In this document: one piece after another, positions 13,375 to 42,928 of the stretch
Position numbering within the stretch: the first letter of the stretch is position 1
Layout: each line of letters starts with the position of its first letter
Assembly (NCBI GenBank): GCA_963693365.1
Contig: CAVNZM010000010.1
Coordinates: 1,798,001-1,862,000, forward strand
Reading direction: 5' to 3'
DNA length: 64,000 nt
Source: Amoebidium appalachense
Lineage: Eukaryota > Ichthyosporea
The notes under the pieces: model-generated
Seen by the model: only the letters and a program-made list of their open reading frames with translations
What the model was told of the DNA's origin: nothing
Databases searched by the model: none
Made by a program: the position numbers and the translations under genes

Positions 13375-16300
13375 AGAAGGGGTGGGTGGTGGGTGAATTT
13401 TATCGGGGGCGGGCGGGTGGAGGGGAAGGGGGGGGGGGGGGGGGGGGGGGCTTACCATTTTTTTTTCTCTCTTCTTTTTTTTCAAGTCTCATTAGAAATA
13501 TATTACAAGCATCTAACTTACTTAGTGAAGCATGTTGATGTAACTCCTTTTAACTCATATTATTTCTGTAGCTCAATTGGTAGGGCATAATATTTATAAT
13601 TTTTCTCGGTATTTTAATTCTTTTTTCATATTTCTTTTTCTTTTCGTTTGCTTGGGTTGTTTGTTTGTTTGTCTAATTTGTTTCTCTTGTTTTTGGTTGG
13701 TTGGTTGGTGGCGTGGTTGGTTGGTTTGGGAGGTATGTCTTGTTTAGGGAGATTATTATTACTATTACTATCATTATTTTAGGGGGGGGGGGGAGGGGGT
13801 TGAAATCTCGAATTGGTGACGTATTACCTGTCTGTTTGTTGTCTATGGCACAAGGGTTGTTGCTATGGGTACCGTTTATGGATTATGGATCCTAGAAACT
13901 TTGTGTGTTCAACGGTATACATATTAGCTCGCGTTTTCATTTATAGTGGTAGATAGCCAGGCGGATTGGAAATATTAGCCAGAGCGTAATTCATGTTAGA
14001 TACCCACTTGCCCAAATATGGTTAGTTGTGGCATCTATCAAATTGCGTTCTGGTATAGGATTGGCTTTTTCATGGTCTTTCTGAATTTCAGGGGAGAGGG
14101 GAAAAAAAAAAACACACAGACACACAAATAGAATAGGTGGGATATTGCATGTATCCCTGCTTAGAATGGTTTTCTTGCATTGACTTCACGAAATTTCTCC
14201 AAAACAATAATGGTATTTGGGCAAGATATTACATAGGATGTCACAAATTTATATATATCACAGGTAGATAAAACAGCACATAACCTTATATGAGAAGTAT
14301 TGTTCACATCGAAAATAGGTTGCATAATTATTCCCATTTATGGTAGCCATTGTTAGTAAATAGCTAAATGGTTCCTAGTCTAGAATGAGTAGTTTGTCAT
14401 ATGTACCCCCTCGTCTGTAACGATGTCACATGCATCACAGACTTACCATGGATTCACGTATTATGAGAACTTGCTCATATAACGGTCTGTAGGGGGGGGG
14501 GGGGGGGGGGGGGCTATTGTGTCGGGGGTTTTTCATACTCTCAGATGAAGTTCAAATGTGCACCTTGTGTCAGAATTTCACCGGGTATCCAACAATTTCA
14601 TCCCGAAATAAATGATGACATGAGAAAACTGAACACTTCCGATGTGCACGCGATAATCCAGAAGGTTTATCAACACCAATTCTTTCCATATTTGCTGGGA
14701 TCATGTTTGTATCCCCCCCCCCCCCTCTCGATCCTCGGAGTCTCATTGAATTCCCGAATTCCCCCCCTAAAAATTTCCACTGGCTAAATTCGAATGCCCC
14801 CCCGGCCTCCCCGGCCCCCCCTTCCCCTTCCCCCCTCCCCCCTCCCCCCTCCCCTCCCCTCCCCCGCGCCCCCGACCCGTGCGCATGCACTCAACCACAC
14901 CCACGCCACACACACACACACATACATACACACACACACCTACCCGTCCCTCCCCCCTGCTGTTATCCAAATATGCGGCCCCACCCACCCCTCCACGCTC
15001 CCTCTCCCTCCCACTGGTTTGCACCCCAGTGAGACACATGCATGTACATGTGAATGTTGACCTGATCCCCCCCCCCCCCCCTCCCCCCCCCCCCCCCCCC
15101 CCCCCCATCTCAACCCCACCACCCCTCATGTGCTGTATGAGGTCGTAGCCCAATGTATTTCCGAGAAAATGGCTGGCTGGAACCCACTCCTCCACTTTAA
15201 CCAGCAAATTAATGGCATTTCGGTCTCCCAGGCTAAATTTGTAACGATGTTATCATCCCCCAAAAGCGCTTTTTTGTCCTAAAGCATATATCCCCTGAAT
15301 CCTTATAATTTTTACAATTTTCTTTCGTAGAAATGTTTATATAATTAATAGTCCTGCAGGCGGTGCTGCAGTCAACAAAGATAGCAAACTAACAGTTCCA
15401 AAACCAACCTTTTCAATGATGGTTTGCCACCTGCCAAAAATAGCACGTAAGAAATTGTTGATTGGGGAACACCTGCAATCTTGCTACCTGAACCTTAACC
15501 ACAAGCCGAGGTAAACCCCCAACAGCCTAGAACCCTTGTTGGGCAAGGTATCAGCAACACTCTTTCGATCACACACGTAGACACCCCCCCCCCCCCCCCC
15601 CCCCCTCCCCCCTCCCCCCCCTCCTTGTCTCGGCCTTCCCCTCGCGCCTCCCCCATCAATGAATACCACCAACTTTCACTTGTGCATGTCCCCTTTTTCC
15701 CTCGGTGCCATGCATGTGTCAATCTAGCAGCACATGTGTGCACATGCTTCGATCTAAACAGTGTATTAACAGGGTGATTGGCTGTGGCAGTCCCCATTCA
15801 TCCAATGCATATGGGCAGCTCAAATGCAATACAAGTAGTGGTATGGAACCACTAGCATTGATGCGTGTTGGTGGCCGTAATATCTGGTAGGACCAATGGA
15901 TGCTGGTGGGTAAATCAAATGGGGTGGGTGCTAACCAAATGTGGTCACACCAATGGGTGTCGGCGGTGCTAACTATATATGGTACGACCAATAAATGTTT
16001 GTGATAAAGTCATCGACTCAGCAACTCAGTCTTTTTCTACGCCTCATATTCCCCCCCCCCCCCCCCCTCCCCCCCCCCCCCCCCCCCCCCCCTTCCCCTT
16101 CCCATCAATCCCTCTCAAACCAGGCTCCCCAACCCCCGGGCTCCTTCCGGCTCCCTCTTTCCCCCCCCCCCCCCCCCCCCCCCCCCCCGCTTCCCGGCAC
16201 CCTATAGATAGACTCATGTTTACCACCTTCTTATGAGCACACCCCCTTCCCGAGCCCCTCTATCCCCCTTCTGCCCCATTCCCCCCCCCCCCCCCCCCAC

Positions 16301-17368
16301 CCACCCACCCATCCACCCACCCAACCACCCACTCCCACCACCACCACCGCCGCCAACACCACCACCATGGTGCAGTCGGAGCCCACCCCACACACTGACT
16401 TACACAGGCACATCACATACTTGCACTACTTAAACACACTTTGCACTAACTGTGTACACGCTTCAGTGGTACCGGTGGTGGTGCACGTGGCGGGCCTCAA
16501 ACTAGATTTCGAGTTGGGTGAGGCGTATGTTTGACTAATACTACTAGCTTATTTTTTCGTTATTTCCCCTCCCCCCCCCCCTCCCCCTGCAAACCCCCCC
16601 CCCCTCCCCCCCACCTCCCCCAAATCAAAAAAAAAGAAAAAAAAAGAAAAAAAGAAGAAACAAAAGACTCATGCACACACCTTTCTCACAGCCACCAGGT
16701 ACTATTGCATTTTAAGTTAACATCATTTAGTTACTGATTGTGACCATGGCTCGCTTTTGATTTCGTGCCCCCCCCCCCCCCCCCCCCCCCCCCCTCCCCA
16801 CGGCCCCCCCCCCCCCCCAGTCCCCTCCACCCCGTCCTCTCAAATTACCCTGACCTTTTTCCACCCCAGCACAGCTGACACGTAATGCCATATTTATCCC
16901 TGCCCTCCCTCCCCCCCCCCCCCCCCCACCCCCTTCATACTTCTCAGAGTCTCCCTTTACACGCGCACACACGCGCGCACACACGCGCGCACGGACACAC
17001 ACACACGAACACACACACACACACACACGTGCACGCGCGCGCGCGCACGCACGCGCGCAAGTACACAGTGAACGCACACACATGAGCAAGCGCACACAGA
17101 GGGCAACTGAATTCCAACTCGCCGCAAGCAACTTCACCCTGTGTGACTTTCTGCAAAGAATTGGACGGCCAGAAGGCGGCAACTGCAAAAAAAAAAAAAG
17201 GAAAAAGAAAAGCAAAGAAAAAAACTGTGATTCACTGCTGCACGGCCTTGTTCATGCACTTACACCTTCTCACGGCCCGGCGCAGGTGGTGGTGGTGTGT
17301 GGGGGTGGGGAAGGGGGTACAAGGGGAGGGGATTAGAGAGACGGGGGAGGGGTGGGGGGAGGTAGAGA

Positions 17369-17402
<34 letters not shown>

Positions 17403-17429
17403 AGGGAGGGAGGGAGGGAGGGAGGGAGG

Positions 17430-17506
<77 letters not shown>

Positions 17507-18396
17507 GGAGGGAGAGAAGGAGGGGGAGGGGGGGGGGGCAGGGAGGGAGGGAGCAAGGAAAGGAGGGAGGGAGGAAGGGAGGGAGAGAGGGTGGGGGGGG
17601 GGGGGGGGGAGCGAGAGAGAGTGTGAGGGAGAGAGATAGAGGGAGAGAGAGAGCCTCGGGGGGGGGGGGGGGGGGGGGGGGAGAGAGGGAGAGAGAGGGG
17701 GGGGGGAGGGGGGGTGCACGTGGCCTCTATACGTGTTTAGTGTTGGCCACTGGTGGTGAAGGCAAAGATGGATAAGGATGCTCGGATATGGGGCAGAGGT
17801 TGTTTTGTGTTTTGGATGGATTCTGTGTGCTCGCGCATGATTGGAGATTAGTGAAAATCTCCTTTTAAGGTAAATTGCACATATGTACCTGCAAAACCGT
17901 GAACAAAGCAATACATTGCTTTGAATTTCAGTTATCATTTAAGGACACGTCTATGTATGGTAGAGATTTTGCCATATACAAATGCCCTTTTACTAGCACT
18001 ATACTAAGTATAAACATGAAACAAAGGGTGGCCAAATACAGACTTCCAGTCAGACATATGACAAAACGTGTTAAAGGGTGCTACGCCTTAAGATTTGAAT
18101 GCCGGCCCTGTGCCTCATTTCCCAGCTAAGCCTTGGTACATGATTTACTTCGTCATGTGGATTAAGGTCAGCTGAAATAATGACAAACCAAACGGGAATG
18201 GCTGAAAGCATTCCTAATTAGGTTTAGTATTTCGACCACGCAGATGGTGTCACCGCAATAGCGCAATGATGGCTTGGTCCAAATATGACAAAATCCTTTT
18301 ATATGCATTTTCTTTATCAGGTGTGCAAACGAGAAATACAGGCACAGACGGTGTGCACTGCACATGGCATGCATGTGGTGTAGCTGCACACGCACG

Positions 18397-18518
<122 letters not shown>

Positions 18519-18893
18519 CCACCCACTTGACCCACCTGCAGCTGGAGTCAAGCCACGGCCTTGTTGCAAACAGCTGCTCACGTACGTTTAGGGGGCTGAA
18601 TCAGCTGGAGGGAGACCGACGATTCTACTTATGCGCCACTGACATATGCCATGTGATCGGCCAGCTGCAGCATGAGCATCCATGGTTACATGTACACGTG
18701 CACCCATGCACATAATTTACTGCTTTTATATATTAATGCTTCTACTCAGCGATCTATATATACACCACTTAAATAATACCATGATTATATATGAGATATA
18801 TACTATGATGTTGATACTGCAATGCAGACACAGCAGCAGCGCTGGCAGTCTGGGCCATGCCGGGTACTGTGACTCCCAGTCCACTCCCGCACG

Positions 18894-18921
18894 CACGGCC
18901 CTCTGAAAAAAGAGGGCCGTG
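18894..18921. other. Perfect 11-bp stem, 6-nt loop hairpin
   Basis: CACGGCCCTCT pairs exactly with AGAGGGCCGTG across a GAAAAA loop. Both sides carry the 7-mer GACTCCC within about 25 bp. It lies outside any gene I can call. Confidence 0.7.
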
Positions 18922-19037
18922 ACTCCCGGCCAGGTTTCAGCCTAAATTTAGCTGCAGCTGGGCGCTCACGTGCGTAGCACAATGAACCTGACGTCACAAT
19001 GTGAAAGAACGTGATTAGTGATCATTAGCATTCGCAG

Positions 19038-19139
19038 CCCTGATCAGACAAACACATACCATGCAAGATGACAGTCACAGGTGTCTTAGACACCCCACCC
19101 CTGATCAGACAAACACATAACATGCAAGATGACAGTTAC
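19038..19139. repeat. 60-bp period tandem duplication
   Basis: Two copies of a 42-bp block beginning CCCTGATCAGACAAACACAT start at 19038 and 19098. They differ at only two positions, and the spacer between them is unrelated. Confidence 0.8.
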
Positions 19140-19459
19140 ACCTCCACGACAGGATGGTCCGTGCGAATTTGAACCCTCACTCCAGCGAATGTATTCATCA
19201 TGCAATGTATGAGCTGAATAGTGTGAGAATAGCAATTATAATTGTTGTATAATAGCTTTTTAGCTGGCACTGACCAGAGAGATATTTATTCTCCAACTAA
19301 CGAGCGGATATGTACATGTAGTAGTAGTGTGCGTCGGACGATGATTCATTATGGCTCTGAAAGCTCTGAATCGGCCTGCTGTTGACACGTCATGCCATTG
19401 AAAAATTCGCGAATATGGCCCCACAGGCCATAGCCAGGCGTCTAGACTGCCATGATCTT

Positions 19460-19526
<67 letters not shown>

Positions 19527-20643
19527 GGGTAAACAGCGTAAACCCCCCATGATCATGTGTCACAGTGCAATATCTTGGAACTTCTAGATCTAAGAACAGT
19601 TGAGAACATATACGTATGTACATGTATATAAGCCTGAATGGCCTTCGAATTCTATTTGAGATGCATATGCATGCATGATTGGCCATGGAGTTATCCAATA
19701 TTGGACATGCAATAGCTGCGTTTTACCTCTTTGGTCATATAGGCCTAGGGTCTACAATTGCATGGAAAAAGAACTACACATATACAGTCGCACACCTGTC
19801 CCACTGGCCTCACGACTATTTTTTATCGACCCCCGGGCAGCTCCCCCGGGCGTCCTGTGCACGTGTCCTGACTCCTGAGAGGCTGAGGCATCGCATGTAC
19901 GTATGCATGTGATGCAAGAAACGTGCGCCAAGTACTGCCGGGCCGTTGGAGCGATGCATACTGTGTATGTACAGTCTCCCCTCGAGTTCGTTCTACAATT
20001 TAATTATTCGGCACTGCCCAGTATTTACAGACCTGTTTCCTGCAAGCTTCCTGCAAGTCCTTTTAAACTAACGGACTCACAGTATACGTAGGGCCTCCTT
20101 TCGTTAAAGCTAGTCACATCATTATGGTGTAGAGAGGACAATCATGAAAACGTATCCGTCACAGACTCGGCGATGTCGGCATATGCATGCATCCGGATCC
20201 CTCGTGACATGCGGCACATGCCCACGTACAAAAGCAGGAATCCTGCAGGATGCGCTCGTAATCTGTTTAGCAGTGCGAAATGCTTCTTTGATTGGTTAGG
20301 AGCTCACCTCACACATGATTGGCTATCCTAAAACGAACAGCGTACCGATAGGAAGGCCGAATTCTTACAGTTGAAAAACACGAATTGAAAACTGTCGTAT
20401 TGCATGCATACAGACCATTTTTTATACACATTCTAAATGAATTAATATAGCTTAAATATTTAAGTTTCTTTTTATCCGATATATTTATGTATATTTGTCC
20501 CAGTTTTTAGGGTATAAGACACCCTAATCTCATGCTAACATTCAGTGAGCCGCTCGTAACTCTTATGCAATCGTTTGTAGTTGCAAGAACGATTCCTATT
20601 GGTTCGCATACAATACACGCATTGTTTACCCCCCCAAAAAAGC

Positions 20644-20650
20644 TATAAAA
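20644..20650 (+). promoter_or_regulatory. TATA box of the carbonic anhydrase gene
   Basis: TATAAAA lies 119 bp upstream of the ATG at 20769, which has a favourable CACC context. This predicts a transcription start near 20675 and a leader of about 95 nt. ATTGG pentamers (reverse CCAAT) occur upstream at 20291-20335. Confidence 0.65.
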
Positions 20651-20768
20651 ACCCACATTCAAACGTTGCATAAGCCACACTCGCCGCAAGGCGTCATCCC
20701 ACACACGCAACACCGTTGACAAATCCCAGTGAAACGGCGCCCCCTTCGCCTTCTCCTGCCCTACCACC

Positions 20769-22833
<2,065 letters not shown>

Positions 22834-23156
22834 GGGGATATACTTTGATATTCTTGTAAATCCAGGATATTTACTTGGATATTCCTGTAGGTGGACAGAT
22901 GGTGAGGGGGTGGGATAGAGAAAAGGTAGAGAGGACAGGGGTCTAGTTAGCGTTGGTGTGCGCCCATGTGGTTAAGAAAATACCAATTGGGTGATATACC
23001 ACACTTAATCATGTAGATAACTGGTTAGGGGGATGGGATAAACTGTTAATTAATGGGGAGGTAAGGGGGTGAAGTGGGTGTCTAATAGGTGCCCGGGAAC
23101 GTGATCTCATTGTGAACATCAAGACCAAGAACGCAGTGTACAGTCCATATATGCTC

Positions 23157-23162
23157 AATAAA
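23157..23162 (+). terminator. Poly(A) signal candidate for the carbonic anhydrase gene
   Basis: AATAAA lies 324 nt after the stop codon, with a GT-containing stretch shortly downstream. This is a typical cleavage/polyadenylation context, but a lone hexamer is weak evidence. Confidence 0.4.
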
Positions 23163-27484
<4,322 letters not shown>

Positions 27485-27522
27485 ATGAGGACTGTAAACC
27501 TATCCGAAAAAATATTGCCACA

Positions 27523-29089
27523 CTACACAACATATATCACAGACTCTGCCGGAACCAGGGTAGGTACAGGCTCGTCCTTTACCGTTGTGACCCTTCGCGT
27601 CGTTGTCGTTGTGCGCGTGGTGGTGGTTGTAGGGATAACATTAAGACTTGCAGGCTTAACGTCAGCACCAACATCCGATGGTGTGAGAGGGCGATATGCA
27701 AAAGACGGGAGCTGCGAACGGGGAACATCCGGAATCAACACCCCGTTTGTCAGCTTGGTGACGATAGGAGCGCGTGAAGAAACAGATTTTGCGTATTTTG
27801 ACGGGATTTTTCCGCGGTACCAAAAGTTATTTGCGAATTTCGTGTTGCTCTCCCCTTGGTCGTAGGTGCGAATGAGCCAGTCGGCGTCAGAGTAACCGAT
27901 AAAAGTGTTGTTTTGCACCACCGAATCCTTAACCCCGAGATTTCCGGTATTACCAAACGAAATGCAATATTTACAATTAATCGCCAAATTGTTTTTCACA
28001 ACTGTCCGCACGGCGTTGTTTGCTTTACCGTTTCCGCTGCTCGCACCCTGCAGCGCAATACTCCCAAAAGTACCGGAAAACGAATATTCCCCTTCGATGT
28101 AGTTATCCAAAACGTAGTTGTCCTGCCTGTGAATCCGCACACCTCCGCACATTCTCTTTCTGTTACAAAAGAAATAGTTCCCCTTAACCGTGTTTCTATT
28201 TCCGGCGCGTACCGTCAACATAGACTCCCCACCATAAAAGGTGTTATGCGCCACCGTATTTCCGGACGACTTCATACTCACAACCTCCGGGTCGGATGCA
28301 ATGTCCTCAAACACGTTAAACTCGACCGTGCACAGAATTTCCTTGTCGTTGTTTAAGGTGCCCAGTTGCACCACCTCCCCACCATTTGCATCCCCGCTCG
28401 CCAATTTTCTCGGCCCGAAATAGTTATACCCAATATAGTGTTTGGAGCTGTCTACTTGGTTCGCCGTGGGCCCCATAGCACGCACCAACTCCCCATCATG
28501 CACCATGTTGATGAAAGTGTTCCAATCCACACGGTGGCCCGTCCCCCACAAAATTACAGCGGACGCCTTTGTAGAGCTAAATGGGTAGTGTCCGTTAATT
28601 TTATTTTGCACGAATCGACCCCCCCCTCGTGCCGCGCTCAAACGTCACGCACGCCTCTGTAGTTGATTCTTTCCCTTTGAAAATGAACCCCTGAATTTCG
28701 ACGTAGTCTCCCTGAACCGAAAACCAGCTGCTTCCCGTTAAAATGACGCACCCAGGTTTCTCCGCTTTGACAATTACTGGGTTTTTGTTGTTTCCGCTCG
28801 AACTTATAGTCATTACCGCGTTATCATAAGTTCCACAGGCAAGAGCCACCGCATCTCCGGGGTTAAGAGATTGTGAATTTACCCTCGTGTGGGAGGTAAC
28901 TCTGTAGGTACGTCCGGTAGGGACAGTGGGGTCGGGTGCTGTAATGGGCGGGTTCTTGAAGGGAAAGTCATCAACGGTAACAACTTGTCGCGACTGCCGT
29001 GAACTTTGAAATTCGTGTTCGCTTGGAGCCGCGGCGGCCTGTAACAAAAAGGTAGCCGCGAGTGCCATTCTGTGTATGCATCGAGCCAT
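27523..29089 (-). CDS. Secreted polysaccharide lyase family 6 (chondroitinase-B/alginate lyase type), frameshifted
   Basis: The N-terminal frame (29089 down to 28601) has a signal peptide (MALAATFLLQAAAA) and the first beta-helix coils. The second frame (to the stop at 27523) continues with NKINGHYPF, VEFNVFED, VSMKSSGNTVAHNTF, LTVRAGN and GGVRIHRQDN, the PL6 core signature. The catalytic Lys codon is at 28270-28272 and the catalytic Arg codon at 28207-28209; both are kept, although the usual His after that Arg is Ala here. The frames meet at a run of eight G on the coding strand (28619-28626); seven would give one ORF of about 510 residues. A Thr/Arg-rich tail near the C terminus resembles the linkers of the other secreted proteins here. 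PL6 enzymes cut alginate or dermatan/chondroitin sulfate by beta-elimination; the substrate cannot be read from sequence. The single break in a homopolymer favours a sequence error, but a young pseudogene is possible. Confidence 0.8.
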
Positions 29090-32454
<3,365 letters not shown>

Positions 32455-32765
32455 CAGGGGTGTGGCGACTTGACTTCAAGTCGCGACTTGAAGTCACTAA
32501 GCACCTGACTTCAACCAAGTCAAGTCAAGCCTTGAGGCCGGACATAGGAGTGACTTGAGAGGGGGAGGGGGGCTTAGGGCGGGGAAGCATAGGAGCGTGG
32601 GTGAAAAGGGGGGCGCAATACCCGCCCGTGGCCCAGTGCCCGGAGGAGTTACTAAAAATAATAATCTTCCGAGTCGCGACTTGTAAGTCAAGTCAAGTCA
32701 TCAATATCAGCAAACAAATTGAATTATAAGTCAAGTCAAGTCGTTGAGGCTCCGCCACACCCCTG
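32455..32765. mobile_element. hAT-type non-autonomous element (MITE), 311 bp
   Basis: The ends are inverted CAGGGGTGTGGCG repeats (13 bp perfect, then partly complementary GACTTGACTT motifs). The element is flanked on both sides by an exact 8-bp copy of TTTGGCAG (32447-32454 and 32766-32773). CAGGG termini with an 8-bp target duplication are the hallmark of the hAT superfamily. The interior is rich in AAGTC/GACTT repeats and has no transposase ORF, so mobility would need a transposase from elsewhere. The perfect target duplication suggests a fairly recent insertion. Confidence 0.88.
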
Positions 32766-32830
32766 TTTGGCAGCTGAGCCCCTGCTGAGCGGTAGAGAGA
32801 TTCGAATCTCCTAAAAGGCAGCAACACGCA

Positions 32831-33057
32831 CATGTGATGCAGATATACCTGCAAGAGATAGTTGAGAGATAGACTAGTCATCCGGCAGTCAGCATCAGCT
32901 GGTGTGCATGTCAATTTGTGTGACACGATCCGCTCCGTCACGATCCGCTCAGTCACAAACACAACTATAAAGACGAACCGACAGGCATGTTGCCTTCAGT
33001 TCTGTGCACAACCAAACTCTCTCTTTTTCTCACTCTCCAACGATTTGTTTATCACAC
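32831..33057. repeat. Long direct repeat, copy 1 (LTR-like)
   Basis: A 68-bp block (32831-32898) and a 32-bp block (33026-33057) both recur about 1.3 kb downstream. The 127 bp between the blocks are absent from copy 2. This unique part contains TATAAAG at 32966-32972 and a short CACGATCCGCTC-type duplication. TG at the start and CA near the end fit an LTR, but no flanking target duplication is clear. Confidence 0.6.
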
Positions 33058-34229
33058 GGTAGCAGAGAGGTCTTTCCTCCTCGAAGGCTTCATTGCCTCG
33101 AGCCCTTCTCTGGACATCACCAAGCCATCAGCACGCTATGGGCCCCGTGCTGCGCTACAACTCTTCTACGCTGCCTTGCTGAGCGCTGTTCTTCTCCACC
33201 CAGCTACTCTGCACCAGCCACCCCGCCAGCCTCAGACTGCAGCCCCACACAAGGAAAGTTGATTGTTTCTCTCCATCCCATGTTGCATGATCTGCATGCA
33301 TATCAGATGCGTGCACATCGTTTTTTCAAAAATCTCCAAAAGTCAAGCTTTTATCAAAAACCGAGAACTTCCATTCACTCATGCTCTTGCTGCACTCTTC
33401 ACAGTTTTCCCACTGTTTTCATTTTTTTTGGGGGCGGCCATGACCATCATTTACAATCGAGTCTACCATTCATTAATGCAATCATTTTCGAAGATATAAC
33501 AAATCACTAGACATGCACGGATACCACCCAACTTTGTTAACAACCGGCCACCGCCTCCTTTTTTTCCACCTCTATAACCCGTTTATTTCAACTTCTAAGA
33601 AGCCTTTACCTCTTACACTGGGCTGGCCGGCAGAAAGGGGTTTAGGGGCACAAACAAACAACGACGACTCTAATTAGTTATAACAGCCTGGTTGGAACCC
33701 CACGTGCACGTCGACTCTGCCCTCAGTGCTCTCTCTTTACAACAAACAAAACACAGCTAGCCAAACACACAACCACACATACACCTACACCTGGAAACAC
33801 CTGTTTCCGTCAACATCCCTTCTGGCCCTACTTAGTATCAACAACCAAGGTTCACAACATAAACACTTCTAACCACTGACTTTCCCTAGTTCCCACACCC
33901 CAACCACCACGGCAAGAGCAACTACAACATCGTCCCATAGCCAGCAACAAGGACGAGGACGGTCACTGGAGCAACACTGGAGACAACACTCTTAGAAAAC
34001 CTGGCTCCTATACCTGTGACCCCTCCCTAGCAAAAGACTAGATGGCACAGGGAAAATGGAACGCTGAAAGGCCTTTTGGAGGTTTTACCGAGTAAGCAAC
34101 CGCTATGCACTTGCCAATGTGCCTACATATTTACGAACTGTATAGACTTTAGACTGTACCTATTGCCACACGTAACGACTGAATTTTTTAGTAACGTAAG
34201 CACGAGGACGTGCTTGCTTGACCCCGTAC
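33058..34229. other. Interior between two direct repeats
   Basis: No recognisable protein, reverse transcriptase or integrase motif is seen. A short open frame at 33004-33510 has ordinary composition but no features I recognise. It could be the core of a small LTR-type element or simply a duplicated locus. Confidence 0.4.
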
Positions 34230-34332
34230 CATGTGATGCAGATATACTTGCAAGAGATAGTTGAGAGATAGACTAGTCATCCGGCAGTCAGCATCAGGTA
34301 TTTCTCACTCTCCAACGATTTGTTTATCACAC
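34230..34332. repeat. Long direct repeat, copy 2
   Basis: It contains the 68-bp block (one mismatch from copy 1) joined by 3 bp to the 32-bp block. It ends 54 bp before the TATA box of the cotransporter gene, so it forms part of that gene's upstream region. Confidence 0.7.
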
Positions 34333-34386
34333 ACAAGGCCCTTTTCAGATACTTTTGTAACCCTGATTCGTACGCCCGCGTAAAGT

Positions 34387-34395
34387 TATAAAAAG
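34387..34395 (+). promoter_or_regulatory. TATA box candidate of the SLC12 gene
   Basis: TATAAAAAG lies about 400 bp before the ATG at 34797. The distance implies a long leader or a leader intron. A CT-rich patch follows at 34420-34440. Confidence 0.45.
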
Positions 34396-34796
34396 AGTTC
34401 GTTCGATCCAAAAAGCTCATTTCTCTCTCTCTCTCTTCAAAAGGAGGTCAAGGCCCCTTCTCCTTTGTCTACCAGCTAGATTGTATGCTTAGAAAGATTC
34501 GCGAGAGTCACATTCAGTAACCGTTGGTTTTAAATATGTGCACTATTCGTCATGCTCGAGCTCATGAGTCTTACATAATGCATCCCTAAACCAAAACCAT
34601 GTAGGCCAGACTTTGTTAGATCCCTAACAAAACAACGCCACTCTTATAGGAATATCCAGGGCACACACACGAACCTTCCCTCGCCTTTCACGATACAGGC
34701 TTGTGTGTATAAGTTGGGAGAGTTCTTATACGAAGTTCATACGCATCACCATCAGATCCTTTCGAAATTCGTACACATTCCCTCCAAGCATCGAAA

Positions 34797-42788
<7,992 letters not shown>

Positions 42789-42897
42789 ACCTATGTGTTG
42801 TACGTGTGTGAAAGGGGGAGGGTGGGTGGGTGGGGGGGGGGGGGGGGGAGGGGGGGGGGGGGGGGGGGGGGCACTCATAGTTGTCTTTTTTTTTTTT

Positions 42898-42928
<31 letters not shown>

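Noticed and set aside
13567-13600. tRNA-like sequence TGTAGCTCAATTGGTAGGGC
   Set aside because: It matches a tRNA D-arm/box A, but no GGTTC-type box B, anticodon arm or acceptor pairing follows in the next 60 bases.
14545-14700. Short ORF beginning MKFKCAPCVRISPG
   Set aside because: About 55 residues of normal composition, then poly-Pro from a C tract. No family, promoter or splice evidence.
18894-18921. Histone mRNA 3' stem-loop
   Set aside because: The stem is longer than the canonical 6 bp, the loop does not fit, and no histone ORF lies upstream on either strand.
33004-33510. 168-residue ORF between the direct repeats
   Set aside because: No recognisable motif, no splice or promoter support tied to it, and composition is compatible with chance.
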